From the NCBI GenBank assembly GCA_017590115.1, contig JAGGNK010007448.1:7728815-7792814 (forward strand): a DNA stretch of 64,000 bases, written 5' to 3'. Both the position numbers and the translations under genes were made by a program. This document shows, one piece after another, positions 41,282-53,100 of this stretch (the stretch's first letter is position 1; each line of letters starts with the position of its first letter). A model generated the notes under the pieces. The model was not told the DNA's origin. It saw only the letters and a program-made list of their open reading frames with translations, and searched no databases. This DNA comes from Montifringilla adamsi. Taxonomy: Eukaryota; Chordata; Aves; Passeriformes; Passeridae.

Positions 41282-42730
41282 GGCGTGCTGGGCTCTCTGG
41301 GGGGATGCTGGGTGTTTCTGTGAGGCAGAGAGGTTGCTGTGCCCTGCGGGCACGGGCAGGCTCTGTCCCTTCTCCAGGGATGGAGGGGAGGCCCTGTCCT
41401 CACCCCAGTGCCACCACAGCACCCTGGGGACAGTCACTGAGCCGGGCAGAGCGAACTGCAGGAGCCACCGACCCCTTCCAGCCTGCAAACCCGGGACAGC
41501 AGCGAAAGGAAATGAAAAGCTGACTGGATGATGGCCAGCAGGGCTCTCCCAGGGCTTATCAGAGCACAGGGACCCGGCTGAGGGTCCTAAACCTGTCCCC
41601 AGAGCTCCTGACAGGCCCCTCACACGAGGCTTTCCCTCAACATTCCTTACTGCTTCCCCTCCGCTGATTTCAGCACTATTAAAATGTTTTCCACCACCAC
41701 CTCTCTCAATTACATGTTTTTAAAAAGTCATTAAAGAGAATTCCCCATGAAATTATTTTGATTTCCCGCCCCTCCGTCTACTTCCAAACTAATGAGATTA
41801 ATTGAAAGCTACAAACATTTTCCAAGGGCCCAAGGCAAACGCAATGGCAAACACATGTAACTCTTCCCAAGGACTGAATCCATCCTCCCTCCTGCTTTCC
41901 AGCATCCCTCCCGACATGGGGCTGCATTTTGCAGTCTCAGAAGGTGCTCAGGTTTGGAAACCTTTGATTTCTTTTCCCCCTCCTCCTTTGAGGAAGGAAA
42001 AAGAAAGTGCCTGAGGAATGAGAGCTGTCAGAGGCAATAATGTGAGATCTCACTCGTGGCTGGCAGGCAGAGGGGGGATTTTGAGGGGGGTTTTTCTCTC
42101 TGGCATGTGGTGTTAACTGGGGAACTTCAAACAGGGAAACGAGGAGGAATTTAGGAAAGTTTTACCTCTTTCTCTCAGCCTCCAGGTGGGAAAAGAAAAA
42201 TGAAACCTTCCAAACCCAATAAGCTGCAAAGCAAACCTGCCAATTGCCCTGTTCTCCTCCCAGGTGTTTGTCTGCTCCTGTGTTTGATTCCTCCCATCCC
42301 AGGTTAATCAATAGGACAAATCTCCGGTGTCGCTCCTCTCCCGGCCCCCACGGGCTCCTCCAGGATTGATGACAGCAAACAGCCCTTCAGAGGGGGCTGG
42401 AAGTCTCTGAGTGAGGATAAATAAAGGGAGAGATTTGTTACTCTGTGGTGGAGCAACCTCTCAGCATCACCTTCCCTCAGGTGCTGCTTTAAAACAGGGT
42501 GAAAGGAAACCTTAAAAAAACAGCAGTAAAGCTCCAAACCCTGCAGAATTCCACGGGATCACACGTATAAACACACACAGCAGTGAGGAAGATGGTTCTG
42601 GAGCTGGAGAAAACATTTATCAGCATGGAGCTCCCCCAGCTCCAAAGCCCAGTTTGTGCAAACACAGGGACTGATGGGGGTAGGAAGAATGGATTTGCTC
42701 CTGTGCCATGAGGATTTTAGCCTCACTCAC

Positions 42731-42864
42731 CATGGAATAACGGAATTTGGGGTGGAAAAGACCTTCAAGGTCTTCTTCCACCCCTATGTCAGGGACAGGC
42801 ACACCTTCTGCTAGACCAGGTTGCTCCAAGCCCCATCCAGCCTGGCCTTGGACACCTCCAGGGG
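42731..42864 (-). mobile_element. CR1 LINE 3' tail
   Basis: Inverted CR1 end (GGGTGGAAAAGACCTTCAAG type), followed by 'ccaggttgctccaagcccca' and 'cagcctggccttggacacc'. Its right part is included in the adjoining tandem duplication. Confidence 0.9.
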
Positions 42865-43164
42865 CTCAGAGGTGCTTCCAACCCCTCTCCTCGCAGGACA
42901 AGGATGGATTTCCATGGGACCAGAGGGAAGATGCTGTGAGATGCCCGTGGAGGTGAATCACCCCGTTGTAAGAGGGGTGCCCAGGAGAGCAAGGATCCTC
43001 CCAGCCTTGGACACTTCCAGGGGCTCAGAGGTGCTTCCAACCCCTCTCCTCACAGGACAAGGGTGGATTTCCATGGGACCAGAGATGTGAGATGCCCATG
43101 GAGGTGGATCACCCCTTGGAAGAGGGCCCAGAGGGTGCCGAGGAGAGCGAGGATCCTCCCAGCA
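42846..43164. repeat. ~159-bp tandem duplication
   Basis: Two copies of a segment starting CCTTGGACAC lie head to tail; both share GGGGCTCAGAGGTGCTTCCA and end in 'gaggatcctcccag'. The unit starts inside the CR1 tail, so the duplication is younger than that insertion. Confidence 0.9.
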
Positions 43165-43651
43165 GCGTGGTGGGGAACCAGGGTGGCTGAAGGACAGGGA
43201 ACACCACAGCCTGGCCAAAAATTACTGCGGTGGATCCCATCCCCAGCACCCCCTGACAAGTTAAAAACCTCCAGTTTATTAAAGATACATTCCTCCCCTA
43301 ATAAAAAGCTCGTTGTCTGGTGGCAGGGAGGCTGCAGGATGTTATGGTTGGAATGTCCCTCGGCCCCTGTGTCATTGAGAGCCCCACCAGCTGTGACTCT
43401 GCAAGGAGCTGGCTTTTCCCCCCTCCAGACAGGCAGAGCTGATGTTTGCTGTGATCTCCATGATGTCACCAGCTCCCCTTTGATGTGTGCAAGCCAGGGA
43501 CCTCCAAGGCTCACGGCTCTGGGGGCAAATTTGTCTGAGCACTGCTTGGGAGATGGCCCAGTAGGATGGAGGAAAGATTAATTGCTGCAGAGAAGGGGCT
43601 GATCCCTGTGTCCCTGCATCCATAGTCATTAGGGCTGTGGTGAGCCAAGGG

Positions 43652-43996
43652 CAATAATAATAATAATAATAATAACAACAACAAAAACAAGAAGAAGAAG
43701 AAGAAAAAAGAAGAAGAAAGAAGAAGAGGAGGAAGAAAAAGAAGAAGAGGAAGAGAGAAGAACAAGAAAGAAGAAGGAAGAAAGAAGAAAGAACAAGAAA
43801 GAAGAAGAAGGAAGAAGAAGAAGAAGAAGAAGAAAAGAAGAAGAAGAAGAAGAAAAAGAAAATAAGAAGAAGAGGAGGAAGAAAGTAGAAAGAACAAGAA
43901 AGAAGAGGAGGAGGAGAAGAAGAAGAAGAAGAAGAAAAAGAAAAGAAGAAGAAGAAGAGGAGGAAGAAAGAAGAAAGAACAAGAAAGAAGAAGAGG

Positions 43997-44032
<36 letters not shown>

Positions 44033-44141
44033 AGAGGAAGAGAGAAGAACAAGAAAGAAGGAAGAAGAAAGAAGAAGAGGAGGAGGAGAAGAAGAAGAAA
44101 AGAAGAAGAAGGAAGAAAGAAGGAAGAAGTAGAAGAAGAAG
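43652..44141. repeat. Long GAA/TTC (purine) tract of about 490 bp
   Basis: It begins as (AAT)n, passes through ACA/AAAC units and becomes an almost pure purine tract of GAA with GGA, AAAG and AAAC interruptions. The Phe/Ser/Leu-rich open frames on the other strand are artefacts of this repeat. Confidence 0.97.
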
Positions 44142-47100
44142 TCACTTCCATGAAGTTTTCAATAATGGGGCAGAGGGATGGATTTTTTCTCCCTGTTTCA
44201 CATGGGGGAAATGGAGACAGAGCAATGAAAGGTTTGACTTGACAAAATAGCACAGGGTGGTCCCACGAGGGGTGTGTGGGGAGCTGGACAGGAGCAGATC
44301 CCTCCTGGTCCCTCCTCTGTGCTTCCCACAATCAAACCCCAGCTCTGCAGGGGTTTCCTCATGCAAATCCTTCTCTTGGCCTGGCTGGGGACAAGTGACA
44401 CTGCAGGGGTGGCCAGGGGCAGTGGTGGAGCAGCCCTTGGGGTTTGTGGGACAGGAATGTCTGGGATCTGCTGAGTCTTCTGTCTCCACAGCACAAACCA
44501 ACCTCCCAAACCACCGGGAAACACTTTGTTCCTGGTTTTTTTTGTGACAGCCTTGCTCCCAGCACCACGTTCCATGCTGGACACCAAAGGCTCTCCCAAG
44601 GCACAGCTCAGATCCTCCCTGGGGACTCCTGGTGCCTCTCCAGTGATCTGGATTTTCCAGGGACAGAAAGAGCTGGAGGCCAAATCCTGATTCAATGCCC
44701 ATTATAATGAAATAAATGAATATATTTTATGCAATCCCTCAGCTGTGTCACCTTGGGGTCCCTCAAAGACAGCTGGAGCCCATCCTTCCACCCAGGCCTG
44801 GAAGATCATTCCGCTGGTGGCTCCTGAGGGGTTATCCTGGGCTGGATAAAAACCAGCCCTGTGACATCAGAGAGGCCCAGCACAGCTGTAGGAACAGTGT
44901 GTCCCCACCACTCCCACCCTGGCCCCTTGCTGGGACAAATACCTGCCCCAGACCTCCACAGGAACAGGTATTTCTGCAGGTATTTATCCTGCAAGCAGCC
45001 CAGAACTGGATTAAGATAAGGCGACGATGTGGAAATGCCTGTCAGGCCCACAAACCTGCAGGGCAAATTAAGCAATCGTGTTCCCAGGACATACATAAAA
45101 AATAAGTAAAAAACACTGTTAATCCATAGCAACAAAAGGAGATGGCATGGCAACAGCAGCAACTGCAAAACAAAACAGCAGAGAGGAGGGGAGAGGAGGG
45201 CACAGGAGGGAAGAGGGAAAATCAAGCCCTGCTCTGGCCTTTTGGGGGTTTTTAAGGACCCCCGAAGGGTTTTTTTGGGGAGATGTTGCATCCCAGGTGG
45301 GGGAGGCAGATCATGGTCTGGGTGCTGATTCCAGGGGGGTTCCTGAGCCTCTGCCCAGGCTGAGAAAGGTCCCAAATCCTGAGGGATCCTGAGGGCTGGC
45401 AGCAGAGCAGGGCAGGGAGCTGAGGATACCAAATCCAATTTGTTTTGATTTTTTTTTTTTTTTCTAAATTAAACCAAAACATCAACAACAGCTCTTAATT
45501 ACCTCACAAAGATGAACTGCTCGTGGCACTGCAGAGGAAAAAAAGAACCTTTTACTCCCGAGGACTGAAGTTCTGTGGACTTGCTGGATGAAACAACCCA
45601 GCCCAGGAGCGAGCACCTCCTCAGGGGCAGCTGCTGTGCTCCCACCCCCCAAAAAAAAATGATGCTTTCGGCTCTCATGAGGGCAACATCCCTCCAGGAA
45701 ACAAAAGTGGGCTAAACTCAGCCTAAAAACACAGCTCCATGCCTGTTTTGAACCCAGGCAGAGCTGTGCTGTGGCTGCGTGGGAGCAGCGTGATGGAAAT
45801 AAGCCCTAATGGGTGTTAATTTGGAGTGGGAAGTTTGTGAGTCAGGCAGGGGTGCAGGGGAGGAGTGGGCAGCAGCCACGATGCCAGGCAGTGCTGAGCT
45901 CCTGCTGCCTGCTTGAGAGGGTTTTTTTTTGTGCTCCTGGCAGGGCTGGGCAGGTTGGGAGAATCCCAGTGGGGCTCAGAGGGTTTGGAAGGAGAAAGGG
46001 AACTGCTGGGAGAAGGGATTGCATCCAGCTTGGCTTGATCAGAACCCACGCTCAAGGGATGGCTGCTAAAAGCAGATTTTCCATGCTGTGAGAGCCAAAG
46101 CAAATACAGTGAAACTTAATTAAATGCCTGCCTGCTAAAATAATAATTTTCTTATGAATTGAGGAAGGTGAAATACAATGAGAGATGGACCTGATAAAGG
46201 AACTGTGATTCTCCAGCAGAAGCACATGGGTGAAGAGCACAGTCAAGGGGGTTTGCTGGTGGGGAAGCTCCTCCACTTTTGCCTCATGCAGATCCATGTG
46301 TGGGATGCTCTCCAGGGCTGTGCCAGCTGCTGAAGCCCTCCCAGACTGCCTGTCTCCATCCCAAAGCATGGACAGCCAGCCCAGTGCTGCTCCAGGAATG
46401 GTGCTGTCTGAATTCCCCACAGCAAGTGGAAATATTAATGCTTGTCTAGAGGAAAGAGAAGGAAAGGAAGGGGAAAAAAAACCCTCTCTGAATGGCTGGG
46501 ATTTTAATTCTGCTGGTGCTGGGGAAAGGGGAGGCACCTCCTCTGAGAGGGAGCAAGGAACTTCTGCATGCTGAGAGCTTGCTCGGTGTGGCTTTGGACA
46601 GGAAAAAATGTCAGCTGGAAGAAAGCCCTCCCAAGAAAGTGGTGGCTGGTAAAATCATCATCATCCAGACAACCCAGGAGAACCATTTCAGGAGGCAAAG
46701 CTGGGATAAAAAACGAAAAAAAGAAAAAAAGAAAAAAAGAAAAAAAAAAAGAGGTCTTGAACCATGCACCTGCAGGATGGGGTGCCCCCAAACAGGAGGA
46801 GTGAGTGCAATGTGTGCTCCTGCTCCCAGGTCTGCAAACTGCAGACACACAGGCCAGACAGATTCCTGCTGAAAGTGTCTCTCTGAATGTTATTTCCATT
46901 AAGAAAGGGAAAAAAACCCCTTAGGATGGAGGGATGGATTTCATCTTTAAAGGGCTGGGAGTCTGCTGCCACTGGTGCTGCGAGCCCAGGGTGTTCAGCA
47001 TCTCCAGGATTTCAGAAAGAAAAGGTTTCCATCCCTCCCTGGTCTGGGATAGGACTAATAAAATGTAGCAAAATGGAGAGAATAAGAAGAAATTTGGAGT

Positions 47101-50100
47101 TTTCCCTATATTTTTGGTGGTTGGCTTGATCCCAGCCCTGCTGGCTCCAGCCAGTGCATTTGGCTGCTTGGTTTTGACTCAGGGTTTGTGGGTTCAGTAC
47201 TTTTATATACCTCAAACCCATAGGGGAAGGGTTAGGCCAAACCCCTGCTTTTTCATTAGTTTAATAAATGTGCACATCTCCAAAAAGTTCAGTTTTCTAA
47301 CCTACTCCAAATGCAGATATTCCTTCTCTCTCAATTAAAAAAAAAAAGCCAAACCCAGGGACTGAAAGACTGGATTTGGACCCTACTTTATTTGGCATTG
47401 AGTCCTGTAGATACACTGAACATTACTTCATGGCTGAAATTAGAGAAATAAACCCGCTAATAAAATAAACTAATAACTTTTACCCCTCTTTGTCTTTTTC
47501 TGGGAATCAGGAATGGCTTAGCCTGTACAATAATTATACTGTAAGCACAGCAAAAAAAAAAAAAAAAAGTTTTTGACTCCTGCCATTCCCAGCCCTTCCC
47601 ACCAAAGGGGGGAAAAAAAACCCTGGGCAATAAATTAAAAACAGTTTTATTTACCTTGAACTACTCAGCCAAGAATGCACATTATTTAGGGACTGGAATA
47701 AAAAGCCATTCACTCTAGTTCAATTGGCCATTTAGTTCAATTTGTGTGTGTTACTGCAGGTAATTACTATGGTAATAATGTACTGTAATCTGTGCTGATT
47801 TGGAACTTGTCCTGTTTCTGTATTAATAATAAGTGCCATATATGTACTAATTACCAGTTTGTTACCATGGTTATTTGCGTAGATGCCATGTTAATGATAC
47901 CCTGGAAACATAAAGCAATCACATTTTTGAATTAAATCTTTGTGGCCTCTTTAGCGCTAAAAGCCCAATTCACATAAAATAATGATGAAGAAAATGAGCT
48001 CATCGGGGCTGCCTCGCCAGCGAGCTGATTAGCCGAGCTGCATAAATATATGGCTTTGCCATACTGAAAAATTAGAGCCTCCAAAACATTTTCCACGGTT
48101 GCTAAGTAACTCCCCAAAGATGACATCACTTACAGGAACGCGCGGTGCCAGATCTGTCATGCACACGTATTTATAGAGCCCGGCCCCGGCGCTGCCAGAG
48201 GTGTCAGGGGCTGGCTGCCAGCCAGGGACAGGGGGCAAAGAAATGGGCACATCCCTGCTTTCCCCCTCAAGCTCACGCACACGCAGCCCTGGCTCCGTGG
48301 AGGCGATCCAGAGGCGTTTATTTTTTGGGGTAATTGGAAGCCAGGAGGGAGCCGCGCGATCCCTGCTCGGCAATCATTTCACGCCGCGAGGCCTGCGCTG
48401 GCTTGTGTCTTCTCTTCTCTTCAAATTGAGCCGAGCAGCGCATTTTGGGGATGAATTGTTGGGGATGTGGACTGGAAGGGACAGGCTGCTGCTGCTTTCC
48501 AGGCTGAGGGAACACTCCTGTGTGTCGCTGGGCACTGGGCAGACACCTCGAGGTTTTCCACGGGATGGATGATGAGCTGTTATCCCTACAGCCTCCACCC
48601 CTTTTCCTGCTATTCCCACACTGCAGCCACCTCGCTGGCCATGCTGGATGCACATTACAATTAAAAATAGCTCCTTGGCAACAAAACCATTCCCTTTTCC
48701 CCGAGCGTGGAGTAAACAATGGGTCCTTCCTACCCTGAAATTAATGGCGATTCCTTAAGCAGATGACACTGGGAAAAGGGCTGGGGAAAGCTGCAGCAGG
48801 GAGACTGTGACCCTGCAGGCAGCAAGGAATGAGGCAGGGAAACCTGTAGGTCCCAGCCTGATCCCTGCTGCTGTGGGTGAAGCCTGGTGGGTCTGGAGCT
48901 GTTGCAGATCCATTGGGAGCAGCAAGACCCAGAGCTGCAGGAGGGAGAGGGGTTTGGGCACCCCGGATCAGCTGCAGATTGGAGCTGGGGGTCTCCTCTC
49001 TCACTGGCAGGGTCTGTCCAGGAGAAAACAAGGAGGTGGGAAGGAACATCCTGATGAGTGTGCCTGGGGGAAGCCTCTGTCCTGGGAGGACAGACAGTCC
49101 CTGGAATCCTGGCCAAAAGCCCTGGGGAAATCACAATATCCATTGGTGAAATATTCTGCCCCTCAGCGGGTCAGGGATGAGGCATCCACTGGAGGGTGTC
49201 CTGAGCTTTCACCCATTAAGGAAGCACTGGCCCGGGTTTGTGGTTGTCCTCCCGTTATCCTCTGTTTTCCTCCCTCTGCTTTGGCCCAAGGCCATCCCAG
49301 CCTTTCCCTCCCTGCTCCTGCAGAACCCAGTCCCACAGCGGATGCCATGTCACTTGAAAAGCTACTTAGTGCTCTTTATTATCTGGTCATTATTTTTCCA
49401 CTGAAGCCTGAGATAAGCAAAGCATAAATCAAACCAGAACAGGAGCCACTTGGAGCAGGTAAAGCATGGAAAAGATTTTAATCAGTGATTCTGGGCAAGA
49501 AAAGCAAAAAGAGGGAGAGGAAGGGAGGAAAGGGGGGGGCCACAGGGGGGAGAGAAACAAAGAAAGGGAAAGAAACACCACTTGTTGTTTGTGGGATGAA
49601 GACAAATGTTTCCAAAGCCACATTTTCCACATGACGCCCAGTAAAAGCTCTTGGTTTGATTATTAATCACAGGGCAGCCTCCATCCATCACTCCATCCCT
49701 CCCGAGCTGTTTGATGTGCCACCCTCCTCCCTTCCCTCCCCTCCCACAGCCCCTGCACTGGGCAGCTGCGACAGGGGAGAGCAAAGCCCGGGAACTTCTC
49801 CCAGTAAAGAAAATGCCATCAAATAAATAGAGGAGGAAATAAATAAGAGACCATCAGGGAAGCTGCTGCCGTGCCGGTTGGATCCCTCTGCCTCTTGAGA
49901 CTTCTGGAGAGCTGCTGACACTGGGAGCGTCTTCTGAAATGGATGGACTTTGCCTCTTGCCTCATACATCTGTTTAATGACCTCTCCTCGCAGGCACTTG
50001 ACATGTGATTTATGGGATATAAATTTTACCTCTTTGCTGGGGTGTCGCAATCCCCGCGTTCCGCAAGGTGAGAACACCTCGCCCCGCCGGGATGCCGGCC

Positions 50101-53100
50101 TGGCTCCCTCAGCTTCCTGCTCCAGGAACTTTCTTCCTCAGGCCCTTCCTTTAAAAACCTAAAATAATAATAATAATAATAAAAACCAAAACAACAACCC
50201 CCAGAAAACCCAACCCCTAAACCAGATCTTTAAAAAAATGTGTTTTTTCCTCTCTGAAAGAAAACTGCTGCTGACACAGCGTTCAAGGCTGGCGGTGCTT
50301 TTCAGAAAAAGCAAACAGCAGCAGCCCAGCCGATTTCCTGCAAATAATAATAACAAATACACATATAAATAAATAACTCCTTAATTCTTTTACTGGCATC
50401 TGTAGCCTCTAATTCATAAATTCATCAGGACTTTCCCAGGATGTCAGTTTTGGCAAATCAGCCCTGAGTTGCTTCATGCTAATGGAGCGGTGGGCTGCCT
50501 GACCTCAGGAAATAGAGAGGCCAAACATGAAAAAACAGAGCCGGGTTCAAGGCTGGGGCTGTGAACCCCAGATTTGAGGGTGAGGTCGGCAAAGGGTCAG
50601 GCGAGCATTGTGTGCAGCGCGAGGGAGAAACGCTGGTTTCTATTTAAAGCCTTTCATGCCGCTGCCAGAGCCCTCTCGGCATTGTGTGCGGGAGCAGCCC
50701 GGCGATTGAGAAATGCGCCTTGGAGATGCTGACTGCAGGAATGGGGAAAGATTGGAAACAGCCACGCTCACGTGCTGCCAGCCAAACCCTCCCCTACCTT
50801 GGGAAGAAAGGGAGGGCGAGATCTGCCTGGCTCTTTTCAGCGGCTAACGCAGATGGATTTGCTTTGGCGTTTAAGGGTGATGGATGTGCCAGGTACTATT
50901 CATTAGGAATGATTTGTTGGGGCCAGCCTAGCTCGCTTGCCCATTAGGACGCATTTACTTCGCAGGTTAGTAATGATGGGTGCGCTTAATAGTTCCTAAG
51001 TATGGGAGGGCATTAAAAAGCCCTGGAAGAGAAGGCTATCGATATTTACAGCTTCAATTTGTTCGGGGAGGAAACCAGTGCGTGTGCCTGGAAGGGGTGT
51101 CCGCCCCAGCCCTGCTCCTAGAGGTGGGTGTTGGTATGGAGAAGGCTGGAGCAAGGGGGAATAGCTCCGAATCCAGCTGTGCTTTGCCCCCACCTCATCC
51201 CAGTGATGTGGCAGGGGCAGATTTTTTGGCTCTTTCTGAGGGAAACTGAGGCCCAAACCCAAATTTGAGTGCGCAGACCCAGCAGCCCCGGCTGGGCCAG
51301 AGCCCTGTTGGGTTTGCCTCCCCAGCAGCACCGTGGGCCACGATCAGAGGAGCAGGAGGTCACCGACTGAGGGATGATTATGGCTATTACATCCCAATTC
51401 CCTTCCCTTTCCCTCCCCTTGGCTCGGGGTGAGATCCTGCTAACAGCCCTCAGCCATTTAGTTAAGGCCCGATTTTTCATTAAAATAGCACATACGGCTA
51501 TCAAGCATCACAAGGTCACGGGGCTGCATTGTCTCAGCTTAATATGATGCCATTAAGGCTGGACCATCAGGTCTGGGATACAGCAGGTTCAGCAGCACAA
51601 GATCAAGCATTGGGCAAGACTGCAATTTCCTCCTGTCCTCCTGCTATGATCTTATCAAAGGCTGACTGATCTCCATGTACCAAATCGTGCTGGAGAGCAT
51701 TAAATATCCAGAGAGGCTCCGTTTGCAGCAGCCCGTGGGGAGGGTGGCTCCCTTTGTGTCACACCATCCCTCTCCTGGCTCAAGCTGCCAGGCTGAGAAA
51801 TCTGTGTGAGTTCATATTTCATCCTTACCATTGCTGGTGGGTTTTATTTTGAAGCCTGGCCTCTAATCAAGCCCACATGGGTCTGAGTCTAATTTTGCTG
51901 CCTTCATGGCCTGAGACCCTCAGCACTGTGGCTATTCCTGCTCTCTGCAACCTTCAGCAGCTCTTTTATTTGATTCTCAAATAACCAGACAAGAATAATT
52001 CATTTCTTCCAGCTTTTATCTTCCTGTCTGAGGTACAAGTGCCTGCATGAAGTCCCTTTATTCCACCATGCAGAGTTTCTGGCCCAGCAGGACCCTGCTC
52101 TCCGTACCCAACGAGATGCAGGAAGGCTGGAGAACAATTATGGAACAGAAGCAGAGGTAGGAAAAGGCAAGATTGGGAGCTGTCTGGTGGCTTTATCGAG
52201 CCTGCAAAGAGGTGGCACTCACTGACTCCCTGGCACTGGCACCAGGTGTGTACGTGTGCCCAGCTGGGAGGTTTTGTGCTGAGATGAAAGCGTGTCAATA
52301 AAGGCAGGGTTGTGTGAGCAGCAGCCCTGCCAAGGAGGAAACATCTCTCAAGATCTCCACCAGAAGGGTGTGCAGAGCAAACACAAGTGTTGTTTCATCT
52401 CAGAGGATGCCAAGCCCCGCTGCAGCCCTCCTGAGGGGGGGAAGGACCCCACAAAAGGGACGTGGTGGCTTTTTCCAGCGGACACTGAGCACACACTGCT
52501 GCGCTGGGTCAGTGAGGGAGGACAGAGGGTGGCAGTGGGAAGGGGCTTCCTTGCAAAACAGACCCACCAGCTCCCCAAAAATGGATAGGAATGCAAAACC
52601 CAAGCTCTTCTGCCACCATTCGAGCCAGAAGAGGTTAAAAGCTAATGAGCTAATTGAGCAATGGAGGCCATCTCCCCATAGCTATGTGTCAGCTCCCATT
52701 ATATCCGCTCTGGAACGTTCACTGAGGATACACAGACCCTCTCTGGAGGTATTGATCATTTATTTTCCAGGCCCTGTGCTGCCCCTTCCCTTGGGCAGGC
52801 AGGGATGGAGGCTGAGGGTGGCTTCCCCCACAGACAGCCCGTCAGCTGCAATTGTTTTCTAGTGAAAATAGATGTTCAGCATCGATCCCTCTCCCTCCGT
52901 GGAGTCCGGGGGCCTTCTCCTTAGTTACTCTAATAAAACACAACTAATTAAATTTGTGCCTTGCTTTTTCAATATTGCATTATCCTAATTACTAATTAAG
53001 GGGGACCACGTGTAAGGGGTAGGCATTATTCCCTGCAAAAGATCCCCCTAATGGCCTGAATGACATCTCGGGGTAGGAGGAAATCTTTCAGCAAAGGCCA

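Larger units (their letters stand above)
36651..41640. other. Gene-poor region, probably upstream of RXRA
   Basis: I recognise no gene. Contents include A runs (37,735-37,773), a TTTTG-rich simple-sequence block (39,128-39,236), a CR1 tail and a short telomere-like motif. Large open frames at 39.5-40.1 kb are GC-rich, with no family or initiation support. A CpG-containing stretch around 40,870-41,000 with TAATTAGG words could be regulatory. Confidence 0.45.
41641..43650. other. Intergenic region with a CR1 tail and a tandem duplication
   Basis: No gene recognised. 41,640-41,830 is AT-rich with TTAAT and AATTA words and could be a regulatory block. Confidence 0.45.

Noticed and set aside
43372..44331. 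Phe/Leu/Ser-rich minus-strand frames, up to 319 residues
   Set aside because: They are translations of the GAA/TTC tract.
44806..45438. A 210-residue minus-strand frame
   Set aside because: Low-complexity Leu/Pro content and no domain or signal. It looks like chance in GC-rich DNA.
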